From NCBI GenBank assembly GCA_905181945.1, contig CAJIZZ010000015.1, positions 1-64,000 of the forward strand: a stretch of DNA of 64,000 nt. The letters run 5' to 3'. How positions within the stretch are numbered: position 1 is the stretch's first letter; each line of letters starts with the position of its first letter. Below are positions 8,537-16,547 of the stretch, one piece after another. The notes beneath the pieces were generated by a model, which did not search any database, was not told where the DNA came from, and worked only from the letters and a program-made list of their open reading frames with translations. The DNA comes from an uncultured Porticoccus sp. (lineage in GTDB: Bacteria; Pseudomonadota; Gammaproteobacteria; Pseudomonadales; Porticoccaceae). The position numbers and the translations under genes are program-made.

Positions 8537-9531
8537 GTCGTAATAAACGGCAAAAGAAACGCAACGTCACTGAGATTAGTGTCTCTTTTCTCGATGTTAT
8601 TAGTTGTGGTTTTGGGGCCATAGTTCTTTTGCTGTTAATTGCCAAGACTGTTGATCCATCAGCATTTCAAACCGTAAAAAATCCTATAGAGGGTAGTATG
8701 GCTGCAATGCAGCAGCAACTATTTAAGATACGCGGCGAAACAACCGCACTCAATCTTTCCTTTCAATCTAAAGAAGAACAGCTCTCTGATATTCGCACTC
8801 GTATCGAAAATCTAAAAAAAGAGCTAGCCGAAATACAACAGAAAAAAAAAGCAGCAGCTAGACTAGAAAAAGCAGAGCGAAGCAAATTATTGCTTGCCCA
8901 ACAAAATCTTACCGAAGAAATGAAGCGCCTTTTAATGGGCGTCGAACAATCTAAAAATGACATGATTGGGGGGATTCCTGTTGATAGCGAGTACATTATT
9001 TTTATCGTAGACACATCAGGCAGTATGTTTAATTTCGCATGGCCTCGAGTGCGTAAAGAAATGATCAATATTCTTAATATCTATCCCCAAGTAAAGGGGA
9101 TTCAGGTTATGAACGATATGGGGGATTACATGTTTTCTAGCTTCAGTCGAAAATGGATACCCGACACACCTGCGCGCAGAAAAGCTATCTTAAATCGACT
9201 GGCCACCTGGACGCCTTTCAGTAACTCCAGCCCTGTTGAGGGGATCCAAAAAGCAATTCAACAATTTTATTCCTCAAATAAAAAAATTAGTCTTTATGTT
9301 TTTGGAGATGACTTTACGGGAAATTCTATTGGCCAAGTCTTGGATGCTACGGATAGAGCCAATCGAGATAATGGAGCCAATCCATTAGTGCGAATACATA
9401 CCATTGGTTTCCCAGTTCACTTCCAGGTAGAAGGAGGAAATCTCGCAACAGCTACACGTTTTTCCGCCCTAATGCGTGCATTAAGTTACCGTAATAATGG
9501 CACCTTTATTGGTCTTACTGGGCTCAAATAA
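8533..9531 (+). CDS. Single-span VWA-domain protein, second of a paralogous pair
   Basis: Starting at ATG 8533, which overlaps the previous stop as ATGA, the protein has 332 residues; an upstream TTG at 8527 is less likely. The architecture repeats the preceding gene: basic N-terminus, span at about 19-38 with SFLDVISCGFGAIVLLLLI and Asp21, coiled coil (about 60-145, very Lys/Glu/Gln-rich), then a VWA domain opening with VDTSGSM (Asp160). The second metal-site loop departs from the usual GGT pattern (WTPFSNSSPVEG) and the third reads FGDDFTG, so metal binding may differ from its sister. Sequence outside the span and VWA core is quite different, which suggests old duplication and a heteromeric role. 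It ends directly at the ATG of the next gene. Confidence 0.88.
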   Translation: MSRNKRQKKRNVTEISVSFLDVISCGFGAIVLLLLIAKTVDPSAFQTVKNPIEGSMAAMQQQLFKIRGETTALNLSFQSKEEQLSDIRTRIENLKKELAEIQQKKKAAARLEKAERSKLLLAQQNLTEEMKRLLMGVEQSKNDMIGGIPVDSEYIIFIVDTSGSMFNFAWPRVRKEMINILNIYPQVKGIQVMNDMGDYMFSSFSRKWIPDTPARRKAILNRLATWTPFSNSSPVEGIQKAIQQFYSSNKKISLYVFGDDFTGNSIGQVLDATDRANRDNGANPLVRIHTIGFPVHFQVEGGNLATATRFSALMRALSYRNNGTFIGLTGLK

Positions 9532-10161
9532 ATGGCTATCGTATTGAACACAAAATTCTCGTTAGGTTTAACTATTATTGTTTATTTGCTATTAACAGGA
9601 TGCTCAACTCACGTAGTGATAACAGGAGAGCACCCTCCCGTTTTAGTTCAACCTCTCGACTATAATGTCGGTTTAGTGCTAAACAGCTCATTTACTGATT
9701 ACTCATTCACAAGAGAAAAAGACGACCAAAAAATTATCATCACTCTGGGAGACTCGCAAACTCAACTATTTTCTCAGATTTTTGAGGGTATATTTACCAG
9801 CACGCAAAGGCTTCAAGTGAAGCCCCAAATAACAACCAATCCTATGGATCTTGTAGTCATACCTCGTGTGGAAAAATTACAGGTATCTATGCCCGATGAA
9901 ACCAGCCTTAACGTGTTTGAAGTATGGATACAATATAAGCTAGAAATATTTGACACAAATAGTGCACTCATCACCGAATGGTCAGTTAGTTCATATGGTA
10001 GGACGCAAACTCGTTTTCTTAAATCTACAGAAAGTGCCCTACATCAAGCCACTAATTCAGCCTTAAGAGATGCAGGGGCACAAATAGTAATTGGCTTTAA
10101 TAGAATTCCAAAAATCCGCGACTGGGTTAAGCGAAAAACGGGCTCAAATAATGCCAGATAA
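9532..10161 (+). CDS. Lipoprotein of the envelope-machine operon
   Basis: The protein has 209 residues and starts immediately after the stop of the second VWA gene. The signal peptide ends in the lipobox LTGC with Cys24; Ser at +2 favours the outer membrane. The mature part alternates short strands and two helices, with a segment reading VVIPRVEKLQVS and a late helix containing SALRDAGAQIVIGF. The layout recalls small periplasmic lipoproteins of the YajG/LptE-like beta-alpha type, but I cannot assign a family. It overlaps the following lipoprotein gene by 11 bases, so the two are translated together. Confidence 0.8.
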   Translation: MAIVLNTKFSLGLTIIVYLLLTGCSTHVVITGEHPPVLVQPLDYNVGLVLNSSFTDYSFTREKDDQKIIITLGDSQTQLFSQIFEGIFTSTQRLQVKPQITTNPMDLVVIPRVEKLQVSMPDETSLNVFEVWIQYKLEIFDTNSALITEWSVSSYGRTQTRFLKSTESALHQATNSALRDAGAQIVIGFNRIPKIRDWVKRKTGSNNAR

Positions 10162-10819
10162 CACTTTATTGAGTACTGCTGCATGGTCTCTATTGCTTAT
10201 TGCAATTCTTGCTGGTTGCTCGACATCTTCTATTGTTGACGAGCAAAGATCAGACACTGCCAGCCTGGAGCTGTCCTCTGGAGAAAGGCTGGTTATTATG
10301 GGAAGAAGACATGGAAATTCCTATGAAACTGAACCTGATTTTATCAATTGTATTAGCAATAATGTTGCCAATACAGGGAAGTTTTCGGTTATGCCAGAAC
10401 AAGAATTTTTAGATACATTGTATCCTTGGTTTGAACCCAGAGTAGCGCCATTAAAATTACAAGGCATGAGTAAAACTCTTGCTATTACTGTGGTTGCTGA
10501 TCGAATTAAGGCCATCGGCATCAGATATGTAATTTGGGTAGATGGAAGTACAGAAACTACAGAAGAAAAAGGCTCTATGCATTGTGGAATGGCGCCTAGC
10601 GGAGGCTGTTTTGGCTTTAAAAGCTGGGATAAAACTTCTTCTTACGAAGCGACTATTTGGGATTTGAAGCACTTAACCGAAAAAGGCAAAGTTAAGGTCG
10701 ATAGTAAAGGGGCTTCATACATGCTAGGAATAATTGCACCCATACCTCTCATTGCTCAAGTAAAAGGAGTTGCCTGCGAAGATATTAGCAGTCAACTGAA
10801 AGGCTTCTTTAGTCAATAA
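10151..10819 (+). CDS. Lipoprotein, last gene of the envelope-machine operon
   Basis: The open frame reaches back to 10091, but the ATG at 10151 gives a proper lipoprotein N-terminus ending in LAGC (Cys23, Ser at +2), hence 222 residues. The mature domain contains four further Cys residues, in FINCIS, MHCGM, GGCFGF and VACED, which could form two disulphides in the periplasm. Strand patterns such as KAIGIRYVIWVDG and YEATIWDLKHLTEKG suggest a compact alpha/beta fold. I do not recognise a characterised family. No clear terminator follows; the 96 bases to the next gene are AT-rich. Confidence 0.8.
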   Translation: MPDNTLLSTAAWSLLLIAILAGCSTSSIVDEQRSDTASLELSSGERLVIMGRRHGNSYETEPDFINCISNNVANTGKFSVMPEQEFLDTLYPWFEPRVAPLKLQGMSKTLAITVVADRIKAIGIRYVIWVDGSTETTEEKGSMHCGMAPSGGCFGFKSWDKTSSYEATIWDLKHLTEKGKVKVDSKGASYMLGIIAPIPLIAQVKGVACEDISSQLKGFFSQ

Positions 10820-10915
10820 ATTTTATAGTTTATCGCCCAGACAGCTACAACAAAAAAATCTTTCAGTTAAAATAAAAAATAAAAAAGCAACGCAAGACCA
10901 TCCGAGAAAACTTTT

Positions 10916-11407
10916 ATGAAAAATAAACACTCATCTAGTCCCAGTACTGAAATAATCACTGAATACATAATGAGCTATCTCGCGCCTCTAGATCCGCCGA
11001 TAACTGTTGATGGCGGAATGATTATAGCCAATGTGCGTCCGGGCGGCTGGGTTAAAGGTCCAAAGATTTGCGGTCAGTTCATTGCTCCTGGTGCTGACTG
11101 GCTACGTATTATGCCTTCAGGTGTTTTTCGTCTAGACGTAAGAGGCCTAATACAAACTAATGACAATGCATATATTTACTTAACTTATAACGGAATCATG
11201 AAAAATTCAGTAGAAAGCGCTGAGCGCTTAATTGGCGGGGAGCTACTAACAGATAAGGACATTCCTTATTTTGTAGCAGCGCCGACTTTTCAGACTTCCT
11301 CAGAAAAGTATAGCTGGCTTAATGAGATACAGACTATTAATAAAATGACTGAAATACAGTTTGGTAAAGAAGGTTACGTGAAATATGACGTGTTTGCTAT
11401 TCGATGA
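10916..11407 (+). CDS. DUF3237 family protein
   Basis: The protein has 163 residues with no export signal. It matches the DUF3237/UPF0311 pattern: a short N-terminal part, then GGMIIANVRPGGWVKGPKICGQFIAPGADWLRIMPSG, followed by VRGLIQTNDNAYIYLTYNGIM and a late PYFVAAPTFQTSS strand (residues quoted in pieces; compare positions 11011-11300). The family forms a small beta-barrel of uncertain role, often beside oxidoreductases of aromatic or lipid metabolism. Here a CurA-like oxidoreductase follows 214 bases downstream on the same strand, so a shared pathway is possible but not shown. It is separated from the upstream operon by 96 bases and is probably independent of it. Confidence 0.85.
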   Translation: MKNKHSSSPSTEIITEYIMSYLAPLDPPITVDGGMIIANVRPGGWVKGPKICGQFIAPGADWLRIMPSGVFRLDVRGLIQTNDNAYIYLTYNGIMKNSVESAERLIGGELLTDKDIPYFVAAPTFQTSSEKYSWLNEIQTINKMTEIQFGKEGYVKYDVFAIR

Positions 11408-11454
11408 TCAGCGTACAAGGCACTCTAATTATAAGATAAATAACAAAGAAGCTA

Positions 11455-11511
11455 TTGATAAAAATTTTCACCATTACGCCTTAATTATATTTTTAAGCTC
11501 ATTTTTATCAA
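11455..11511. repeat. Inverted repeat upstream of the CurA-like oxidoreductase gene
   Basis: TTGATAAAAA at 11455-11464 is matched perfectly by TTTTTATCAA at 11502-11511, with 37 bases between. The arms lie 40-97 bases upstream of a TATAAT at 11552-11557. They may be operator half-sites for the downstream gene or the 3' hairpin of the DUF3237 transcript. In such AT-rich DNA, chance is a real alternative. Confidence 0.4.
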
Positions 11512-11621
11512 AAATATGGACGAGTTTAACCTAATCAAGCTGTAATATGACTATAATCAAAAAATTACTTATTTTTGCTACTAAAAAATATTAACCATCA
11601 TTTTTTCAGGAGACAACACTG

Positions 11622-12635
11622 ATGTCGGGAAAAAACCATGTTTGGCGACTAAGAGAGCGTCCTGTTGGTAACATTACAGATGACACATTAAGCTTTGAAA
11701 GTGAAAGCATCCCTGAACCGAAAGACGGGGAATGCCTTTTTAGGCTCAACTATTTATCTCTTGACCCAACTAATCGCATTTGGATGAGTGATGAAGAGCA
11801 GTATATGCCGCCTGTCGCTCTTAATGATCCCATGAGAGGGGTTGTTTGCGGCACAGTACTCAAAAGTAATACGCCTGAATTTAAAGAGGGCGATATTGTT
11901 AGCGGTATTGGGACTTGGGCTGACTACCAAATAGGTACGCCAGGATCGGTCGGCCTATTAGGGGCTATAGGTGGTATATCGGTCATGAATGCTTTTGCCA
12001 CTCTTGCGCTTGTCGGCCCCTCGGCATACTTTTGTTTACTTGACATCGGTGCACCAAAGGCTGGGGAAACTGTAGTTGTCTCTACTGCGGCTGGCGCTGT
12101 TGGCTCAATTGTTGGTCAAATAGCGAAGATCAAAGGTTGTCATGTGGTTGGGTTAACCGGCTCTGATGAAAAATGTCGATGGATCAAAGAAGACCTAGGC
12201 TTTGATGAAGCCATTAATTATAAAACCGAAAATATACCGGATGCTCTTGCTCGTAGCTGCCCGAATGGTATTGACATATATTTTGATAGCGTTGGCGGTA
12301 GCATTCTCGACGAATGCTTAAAGCTAATGAATCTTCATGGAAGAATCCCTACATGCGGTCTTATCTCACAATATAATTCACCGGATCCAGTACCGGGACC
12401 TTACAATTATGGCTTAATATTGATGCATAGGTTGAAGATTCAGGGATTCATTATCCTGGACTATCTAGATCGCTTTCCTGAAGCAAATGAAGCCATTGTA
12501 AATTGGATGTCAGAAGGAAAAATAAAAGTGAGACTTGATGTTTCAGATGGCCTAGATTCCGCCCTACATAGCGTCAAAAAGCTATACACTGGGGAAAATA
12601 CAGGAAAACTCATGGTCCGCGTTAAGGATGTTTAG
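11622..12635 (+). CDS. CurA/YncB-like NADP-dependent oxidoreductase (MDR family)
   Basis: The protein has 337 residues, typical for the leukotriene B4 12-hydroxydehydrogenase/CurA branch of zinc-free medium-chain dehydrogenases. An N-terminal GroES-like domain (LDPTNRIWMSDE, GVVCGTVL, DIVSGIGTWADY) precedes a Rossmann domain with VVSTAAGAVGSIVGQIAK and GLTGSDEKCRW, which bind NADPH. DIYFDSVGGSILD is a further family hallmark. Members reduce the double bond of alpha,beta-unsaturated ketones and aldehydes using NADPH. An AGGAG sequence lies about 10 bases before the ATG and a TATAAT at 11552-11557 is a likely -10 element, though no good -35 is present. The natural substrate cannot be told from sequence. 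Confidence 0.9.
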   Translation: MSGKNHVWRLRERPVGNITDDTLSFESESIPEPKDGECLFRLNYLSLDPTNRIWMSDEEQYMPPVALNDPMRGVVCGTVLKSNTPEFKEGDIVSGIGTWADYQIGTPGSVGLLGAIGGISVMNAFATLALVGPSAYFCLLDIGAPKAGETVVVSTAAGAVGSIVGQIAKIKGCHVVGLTGSDEKCRWIKEDLGFDEAINYKTENIPDALARSCPNGIDIYFDSVGGSILDECLKLMNLHGRIPTCGLISQYNSPDPVPGPYNYGLILMHRLKIQGFIILDYLDRFPEANEAIVNWMSEGKIKVRLDVSDGLDSALHSVKKLYTGENTGKLMVRVKDV

Positions 12636-12682
12636 GCCAACCTAAACTGACATTGTGTAAATTTTCGTAATTTTCATGCAAC

Positions 12683-12732
12683 TTCAACATACCACTCAGG
12701 TTTTCTCATGAAGGCCTGCATGGTATATTGAA
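12683..12732. repeat. Long imperfect inverted repeat between convergent genes
   Basis: Arms 12683-12700 and 12715-12732 pair as TTCAA, a 1-base mismatch, ATACCA, a 2-base internal loop, CAGG, with a 14-base loop: 15 of 18 positions match. It sits between the 3' ends of the oxidoreductase (plus) and the DUF3094 gene (minus). No T-run follows on either strand, so it is not a textbook intrinsic terminator, but a bidirectional stop or mRNA-stabilising hairpin is the natural reading. Confidence 0.55.
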
Positions 12733-12755
12733 AATACATGAAGTGACAATTGCAG

Positions 12756-12944
12756 TTATACCGCGCCAACTAATCTGGCCAAAAACCAACTCACACCACC
12801 CATAACGGCCACAACGATCCACCATAAAAATAGCAACCTAAATCGAAAAGGCTTTCGTTCAATGGAATGAATTCCAGAGTTGATTGTCTCGTTAATCCTG
12901 GCTAAGTCTTCTTCGTTGTAATCTTCTTTGCTTCTCATGCCCAT
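12756..12944 (-). CDS. DUF3094 family small membrane protein
   Basis: The protein has 62 residues. A charged N-terminal half (MGMRSKEDYNEEDLARINETINSG is cut here by an in-frame second Met at residue 3) contains the family motif in which a Gly precedes ERKPFRF. One C-terminal membrane span (LLFLWWIVVAVMGGVSWFLARLVG) follows. DUF3094 proteins of about 60 residues occur in pseudomonads and relatives; their function is unknown. The gene lies 42 bases downstream of bioD on the same strand, so it may be reached by read-through from the biotin operon. Confidence 0.8.
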   Translation of the reverse strand: MGMRSKEDYNEEDLARINETINSGIHSIERKPFRFRLLFLWWIVVAVMGGVSWFLARLVGAV

Positions 12945-12986
12945 AGTAAATTTTACCTCATCTTGCTCTTATTAGCCCGTCGTTTA

Positions 12987-13667
12987 TTATAACAAGGTTG
13001 TTATGTCGAGGCGATCAGCCACTTCATCGACTGAAGCTCCAGGTTGGTAAGCGAGCTCTCCAATCATTGGGGAGGGAATCCAACGTTGTAAAGTCGAAAT
13101 ATTTTCTTTATAGCGATCCATTTCTGGCACTATCTGGTTAGCTATCCAGCCTGTTAGCATCAAGCCATCTTTTTGGATAGCTTCGGAGGTCAATAATGCA
13201 TGATTGATGCAACCAAGATTCATACCAACAACAAGCACCACAGGTAGTTTAAGCACTCTAGCTAGATCAGCAAAAGTTTCCCGCTCATTCAACGGTACCC
13301 TCCACCCTCCTGCACCCTCAACAACACAAAAATCAGGCCTCTGCATCATTAGCCCGCGATAAAAACCAGCTAAACGATCAACACTTAAACGACGCCCTAT
13401 TTCTGCGGCAGCTATATGTGGCGCAATTTCTGGTTTCAGCGCTACAGGGTTCAGTTGCTCATAGTTTACTGGCAAGGAGGTTTGAGCCAACAGCTTGATA
13501 GCATCACTATTCCGTAAGCCGTCCACTGTCATTTCGCATCCTGCAGCAACTGGCTTAAACCCTGACGTACTTAGCCCTAGTCTAGAAGCCGCGGCCAACA
13601 TGCCTGTAGCAACATAGGTCTTTCCAACATCCGTACTGGTACCTGTAATGAAATAAGATTTAGACAT
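12987..13667 (-). CDS. bioD: Dethiobiotin synthetase
   Basis: The protein has 226 residues and catalyses ATP- and CO2-dependent closure of the ureido ring of dethiobiotin from 7,8-diaminopelargonate. The P-loop is FITGTSTDVGKTYVA at the N-terminus, followed by GFKPVAAGC and the substrate-binding VEGAGGWRVPL around residue 115. This is the last gene of the bio operon; its start overlaps the end of bioHC by 8 bases. bioA, which supplies its substrate, is not in this window. Confidence 0.97.
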   Translation of the reverse strand: MSKSYFITGTSTDVGKTYVATGMLAAASRLGLSTSGFKPVAAGCEMTVDGLRNSDAIKLLAQTSLPVNYEQLNPVALKPEIAPHIAAAEIGRRLSVDRLAGFYRGLMMQRPDFCVVEGAGGWRVPLNERETFADLARVLKLPVVLVVGMNLGCINHALLTSEAIQKDGLMLTGWIANQIVPEMDRYKENISTLQRWIPSPMIGELAYQPGASVDEVADRLDITTLL

Positions 13668-15351
13668 TCAGGGTGCATACTCCATAGATTACTTGCCATG
13701 TAGCAGGCAGCTGTCCTCGAGAATCTCGGAACTTATCGTAAGCGCTCACTAAGTTACGAATGTTTTTAGAGCCAGTCATTCCTTTATTCTGCCCAGCATT
13801 CAAGTTATGTGCACCGAGATCCTTCAGCTCTTTCATTAAATGACTGATATCGCGATAAGTTAGCTTGTGATCCTCAATTTCATAATCTTCGATATCAAAA
13901 CCTGCTTGAGAAAAAGCTGTTTTCCAGCTATAAGGATCCAGGAATTGATTCACATGCACGTAGCTGTCAACTTCTATCCAAGATTTTCTTAATTCAGATA
14001 GTGTTTTACTACCAAGAGAAGTGAATGCTACTCGTCCACCAGGTTTAACTACACGAGAAATCTCATGAGCTAGCAGCGGCAACTGATCGCACCACTGGAA
14101 GGTCAAATTAGAAAAAATAACATCTACAGAGTTATCAGCCAATGGGATATTTTCTGCATCTCCACATAACCAGAGATCAATTGAATCATGCCGTGATCGA
14201 GCAACCTCAAGCATCCCCTCAGCAAGATCTATACCTACAATCGTCGCAGAATTATATTTATTGGCGAGAGGTTTGACAAAAAATCCTGTACCGCAACCCA
14301 GATCAATTACTGTGTTTTGTGACACCCTATCAGGTAAAAAATTTAGTAGTTTTTCTCCAACCTGGCGCTGCAGACGAGAAACTGAATCGTAGCTATTTGC
14401 TGCGCGACTAAAAGAATCAGCTACTCTTTTTTTATCTAAAAAATAGCGTTTTTCTTTTAAAAAAGATAGCACGCTTGATGCTACTTTTTTTGTATTACTT
14501 ATATGTAGCAAATGCCCTGCTTTCGGTATAATTTTTATTTGTTGCAATGGATTCAATATTTCAAATTCACTGGTTATATCTAAATTCACTAACTGGTCGA
14601 CTTCACCAAAAATATGCAGTCCGGGAATTTTCAGCTTCCTCAAGGTGTCTCTATTGTCAATTTCAGCAAGTAGTTCTAGGCCCCGAAGCCAAGCATTGTG
14701 ACAATAGCTGTTCTTTTTCCTATCAGTAAATTGCTTTAATCTTTCTATCACGCCCTTTTGTAATAATCGAAACAACTTTCGTTCTTCTGTATCACCGCGA
14801 CACTGCAATGCATGAAAGCGCCTCAAACAAACAGCTGGCTGCTCATTAAACAGTGTCACAAAATCTTTAAATATTTTATCTGGCATACCGAAACTCCAGC
14901 CAGGTTGCTGAGTAAAACAAGGATTAGTGGCGACAGTAATTAAATTAGAGAACCGTGAGGGATGACGACCCGCTAGAGCTGTGGCGATCGCCCCCCCTAG
15001 AGACCACCCCATGATGCTACATTTGTTTGGCATCATGGCCAAAATAGCATCGAGATAATACTCTATTGGCCAGCTAAATTCTGTGTTGGTCTCCGAGCAA
15101 GCATCAGTCTCTAGTTTAAAAACATCATTTTGGCCAAACCCAGGTAGATCAATAGCTAAAATATTTAGAGTTCTTGTTAGTTCCGGTAGAATGAGCTCCC
15201 AGATACCACTATCAGCCCCCCAGCCATGGATGAGCACTAACGGTTCTGATTGAAGAAGTTGGCCTGTACAAGGATAGGTGTGTACAGCTAGCTTACTGAT
15301 CAAAGGTTTAGCTTTTTGCCCCAATAAGCCAGAAAAATTATCAGTGCTCAT
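13660..15351 (-). CDS. bioHC: BioH-BioC fusion: pimeloyl-ACP methyl ester esterase / malonyl-ACP O-methyltransferase
   Basis: The protein has 563 residues, the sum of a BioH (about 260) and a BioC (about 255). Residues about 30-295 are an alpha/beta hydrolase: LVLIHGWGADSGIW oxyanion strand, nucleophile Ser in MGWSLGGA, Asp in HIFGEVDQLV, His in KAGHLLH. Residues about 310-563 are a class I SAM methyltransferase: VADSFSRAANSYD, the SAM loop VIDLGCGTGFF, then DLWLCGDAENIPLADNSVD. BioC methylates malonyl-ACP to start pimelate synthesis and BioH removes the methyl group at the end. Such fusions are known in some gammaproteobacteria. The start overlaps bioF by 4 bases. No frameshift or missing catalytic residue is visible. 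Confidence 0.95.
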   Translation of the reverse strand: MSTDNFSGLLGQKAKPLISKLAVHTYPCTGQLLQSEPLVLIHGWGADSGIWELILPELTRTLNILAIDLPGFGQNDVFKLETDACSETNTEFSWPIEYYLDAILAMMPNKCSIMGWSLGGAIATALAGRHPSRFSNLITVATNPCFTQQPGWSFGMPDKIFKDFVTLFNEQPAVCLRRFHALQCRGDTEERKLFRLLQKGVIERLKQFTDRKKNSYCHNAWLRGLELLAEIDNRDTLRKLKIPGLHIFGEVDQLVNLDITSEFEILNPLQQIKIIPKAGHLLHISNTKKVASSVLSFLKEKRYFLDKKRVADSFSRAANSYDSVSRLQRQVGEKLLNFLPDRVSQNTVIDLGCGTGFFVKPLANKYNSATIVGIDLAEGMLEVARSRHDSIDLWLCGDAENIPLADNSVDVIFSNLTFQWCDQLPLLAHEISRVVKPGGRVAFTSLGSKTLSELRKSWIEVDSYVHVNQFLDPYSWKTAFSQAGFDIEDYEIEDHKLTYRDISHLMKELKDLGAHNLNAGQNKGMTGSKNIRNLVSAYDKFRDSRGQLPATWQVIYGVCTLNV

Positions 15352-16532
15352 TTAACTAAACCCCGAAGATCCGTCAAGATGCCACTAAGGGTATCAAGAA
15401 GGGCATCAATTTCTTCTTCTGTGTGTTTTACAGAAAGAGTAATACGAAGCCTTGCGGAGTTTATAGGGACTGTAGGCCGGCGAATTGCCCCTACAAGGAA
15501 GCCATTTTCCCTCAATCGGTCGCCTACCTTAATTGCAAGCTCATCATCATAAAGCAAGATGGGCTGGATAGGGGTTGTAGATTTCATTAATTCCAATCCG
15601 AGCGTTTCTGCTCCGGAGCGAAAGCGAACTATAAGGCTGGCTAGTTTTTCACGTCGCCAAGTTTCTTGCTGTAAAATTTTAAGACTAGCACGTGTAGCTG
15701 AAGCGACGGCAGGCGGAAGTGCAGTAGTGTAAACATAGGTTCGTGCATATTGGATTAAAGTTTCGATTAATGCCTCAGAGCCTGCAACAAAAGCGCCAAA
15801 AGTTCCAAATGCCTTACCAAGAGTCCCAACCAAAATAGGAAGCTCCTCAATACTTAAGCCAAAGTGCTCAGCAAGACCACCCCCGTTATTCCCCATAACC
15901 CCAAATCCATGGGCATCATCAACCATTAGCCAACCTTGTTCTTTTTGACAGGCATTAACAAGATCAGGCAACACAGCCAGATCACCATCCATGCTAAATA
16001 CGCCATCTGTCACAATCAGCTTTCTGCCGTTGACACCTTTCATTCTATTTAGCAAATCTGCAGTGTCAGAATGACGATAACGAGAGCATTTAGCTTTGCT
16101 AGCTACACCCCCATCAATTAACGAAGCATGATTTAACCGATCCTCAAAGATATGATCATTTTTATTACCAGTAAGGGCCAGAATAGTCCCCAAATTAGCC
16201 ATATACCCTGTAGAAAAAAGCAGCGCTCGGGGGCGCTGAGTGAAGACAGCCAGCTCTTCTTCTAAAGCCTGGTGCTCATAAGAATGGCCGTAGACTAAGT
16301 GTGATGCGCCACTGCCAACACCAAAAGTTTCTGCACCTTTCCTGAAACTCGCAACAACAGATGGGTGGCTCGCCAAGCCCAAGTAATCATTACTGCAAAA
16401 AGCGATACAATCTTTACCGTTCACCTGTACATGGGTAGACTGCGGAGATTGTAATAAGTGCCGTTGACGATAAAGGTTATCCTCATTACGCTGAGCTAGT
16501 TTAATTAAAAGCTGCTGATCCATTGAAAACAT
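15348..16532 (-). CDS. bioF: 8-amino-7-oxononanoate synthase
   Basis: The protein has 394 residues. A second in-frame ATG three codons in (at 16523) is an alternative start. BioF condenses pimeloyl-ACP with L-alanine, releasing CO2, using PLP. Family motifs are IAFCSNDYLGLASHP, GVGSGASHLVYGHS, VDDAHGFGVMGNNG and the PLP lysine in VGTLGKAFGTFG. The gene starts 15 bases after bioB and is translationally coupled to bioHC. Confidence 0.97.
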   Translation of the reverse strand: MFSMDQQLLIKLAQRNEDNLYRQRHLLQSPQSTHVQVNGKDCIAFCSNDYLGLASHPSVVASFRKGAETFGVGSGASHLVYGHSYEHQALEEELAVFTQRPRALLFSTGYMANLGTILALTGNKNDHIFEDRLNHASLIDGGVASKAKCSRYRHSDTADLLNRMKGVNGRKLIVTDGVFSMDGDLAVLPDLVNACQKEQGWLMVDDAHGFGVMGNNGGGLAEHFGLSIEELPILVGTLGKAFGTFGAFVAGSEALIETLIQYARTYVYTTALPPAVASATRASLKILQQETWRREKLASLIVRFRSGAETLGLELMKSTTPIQPILLYDDELAIKVGDRLRENGFLVGAIRRPTVPINSARLRITLSVKHTEEEIDALLDTLSGILTDLRGLVK

Positions 16533-16547
16533 AATCAGTCAATCTTC

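Noticed and set aside
5317..9531. Zorya-type anti-phage system
   Set aside because: A MotA-like protein is present, but there is no ZorB with an OmpA domain and no ZorC/ZorD helicase or nuclease; the partners are VWA, PEGA, TPR and lipoproteins.
1400..9531. Bat/MoxR-type VWA-TPR cluster
   Set aside because: VWA and TPR genes co-occur, but the MoxR AAA+ ATPase and DUF58 genes that define those clusters are missing.
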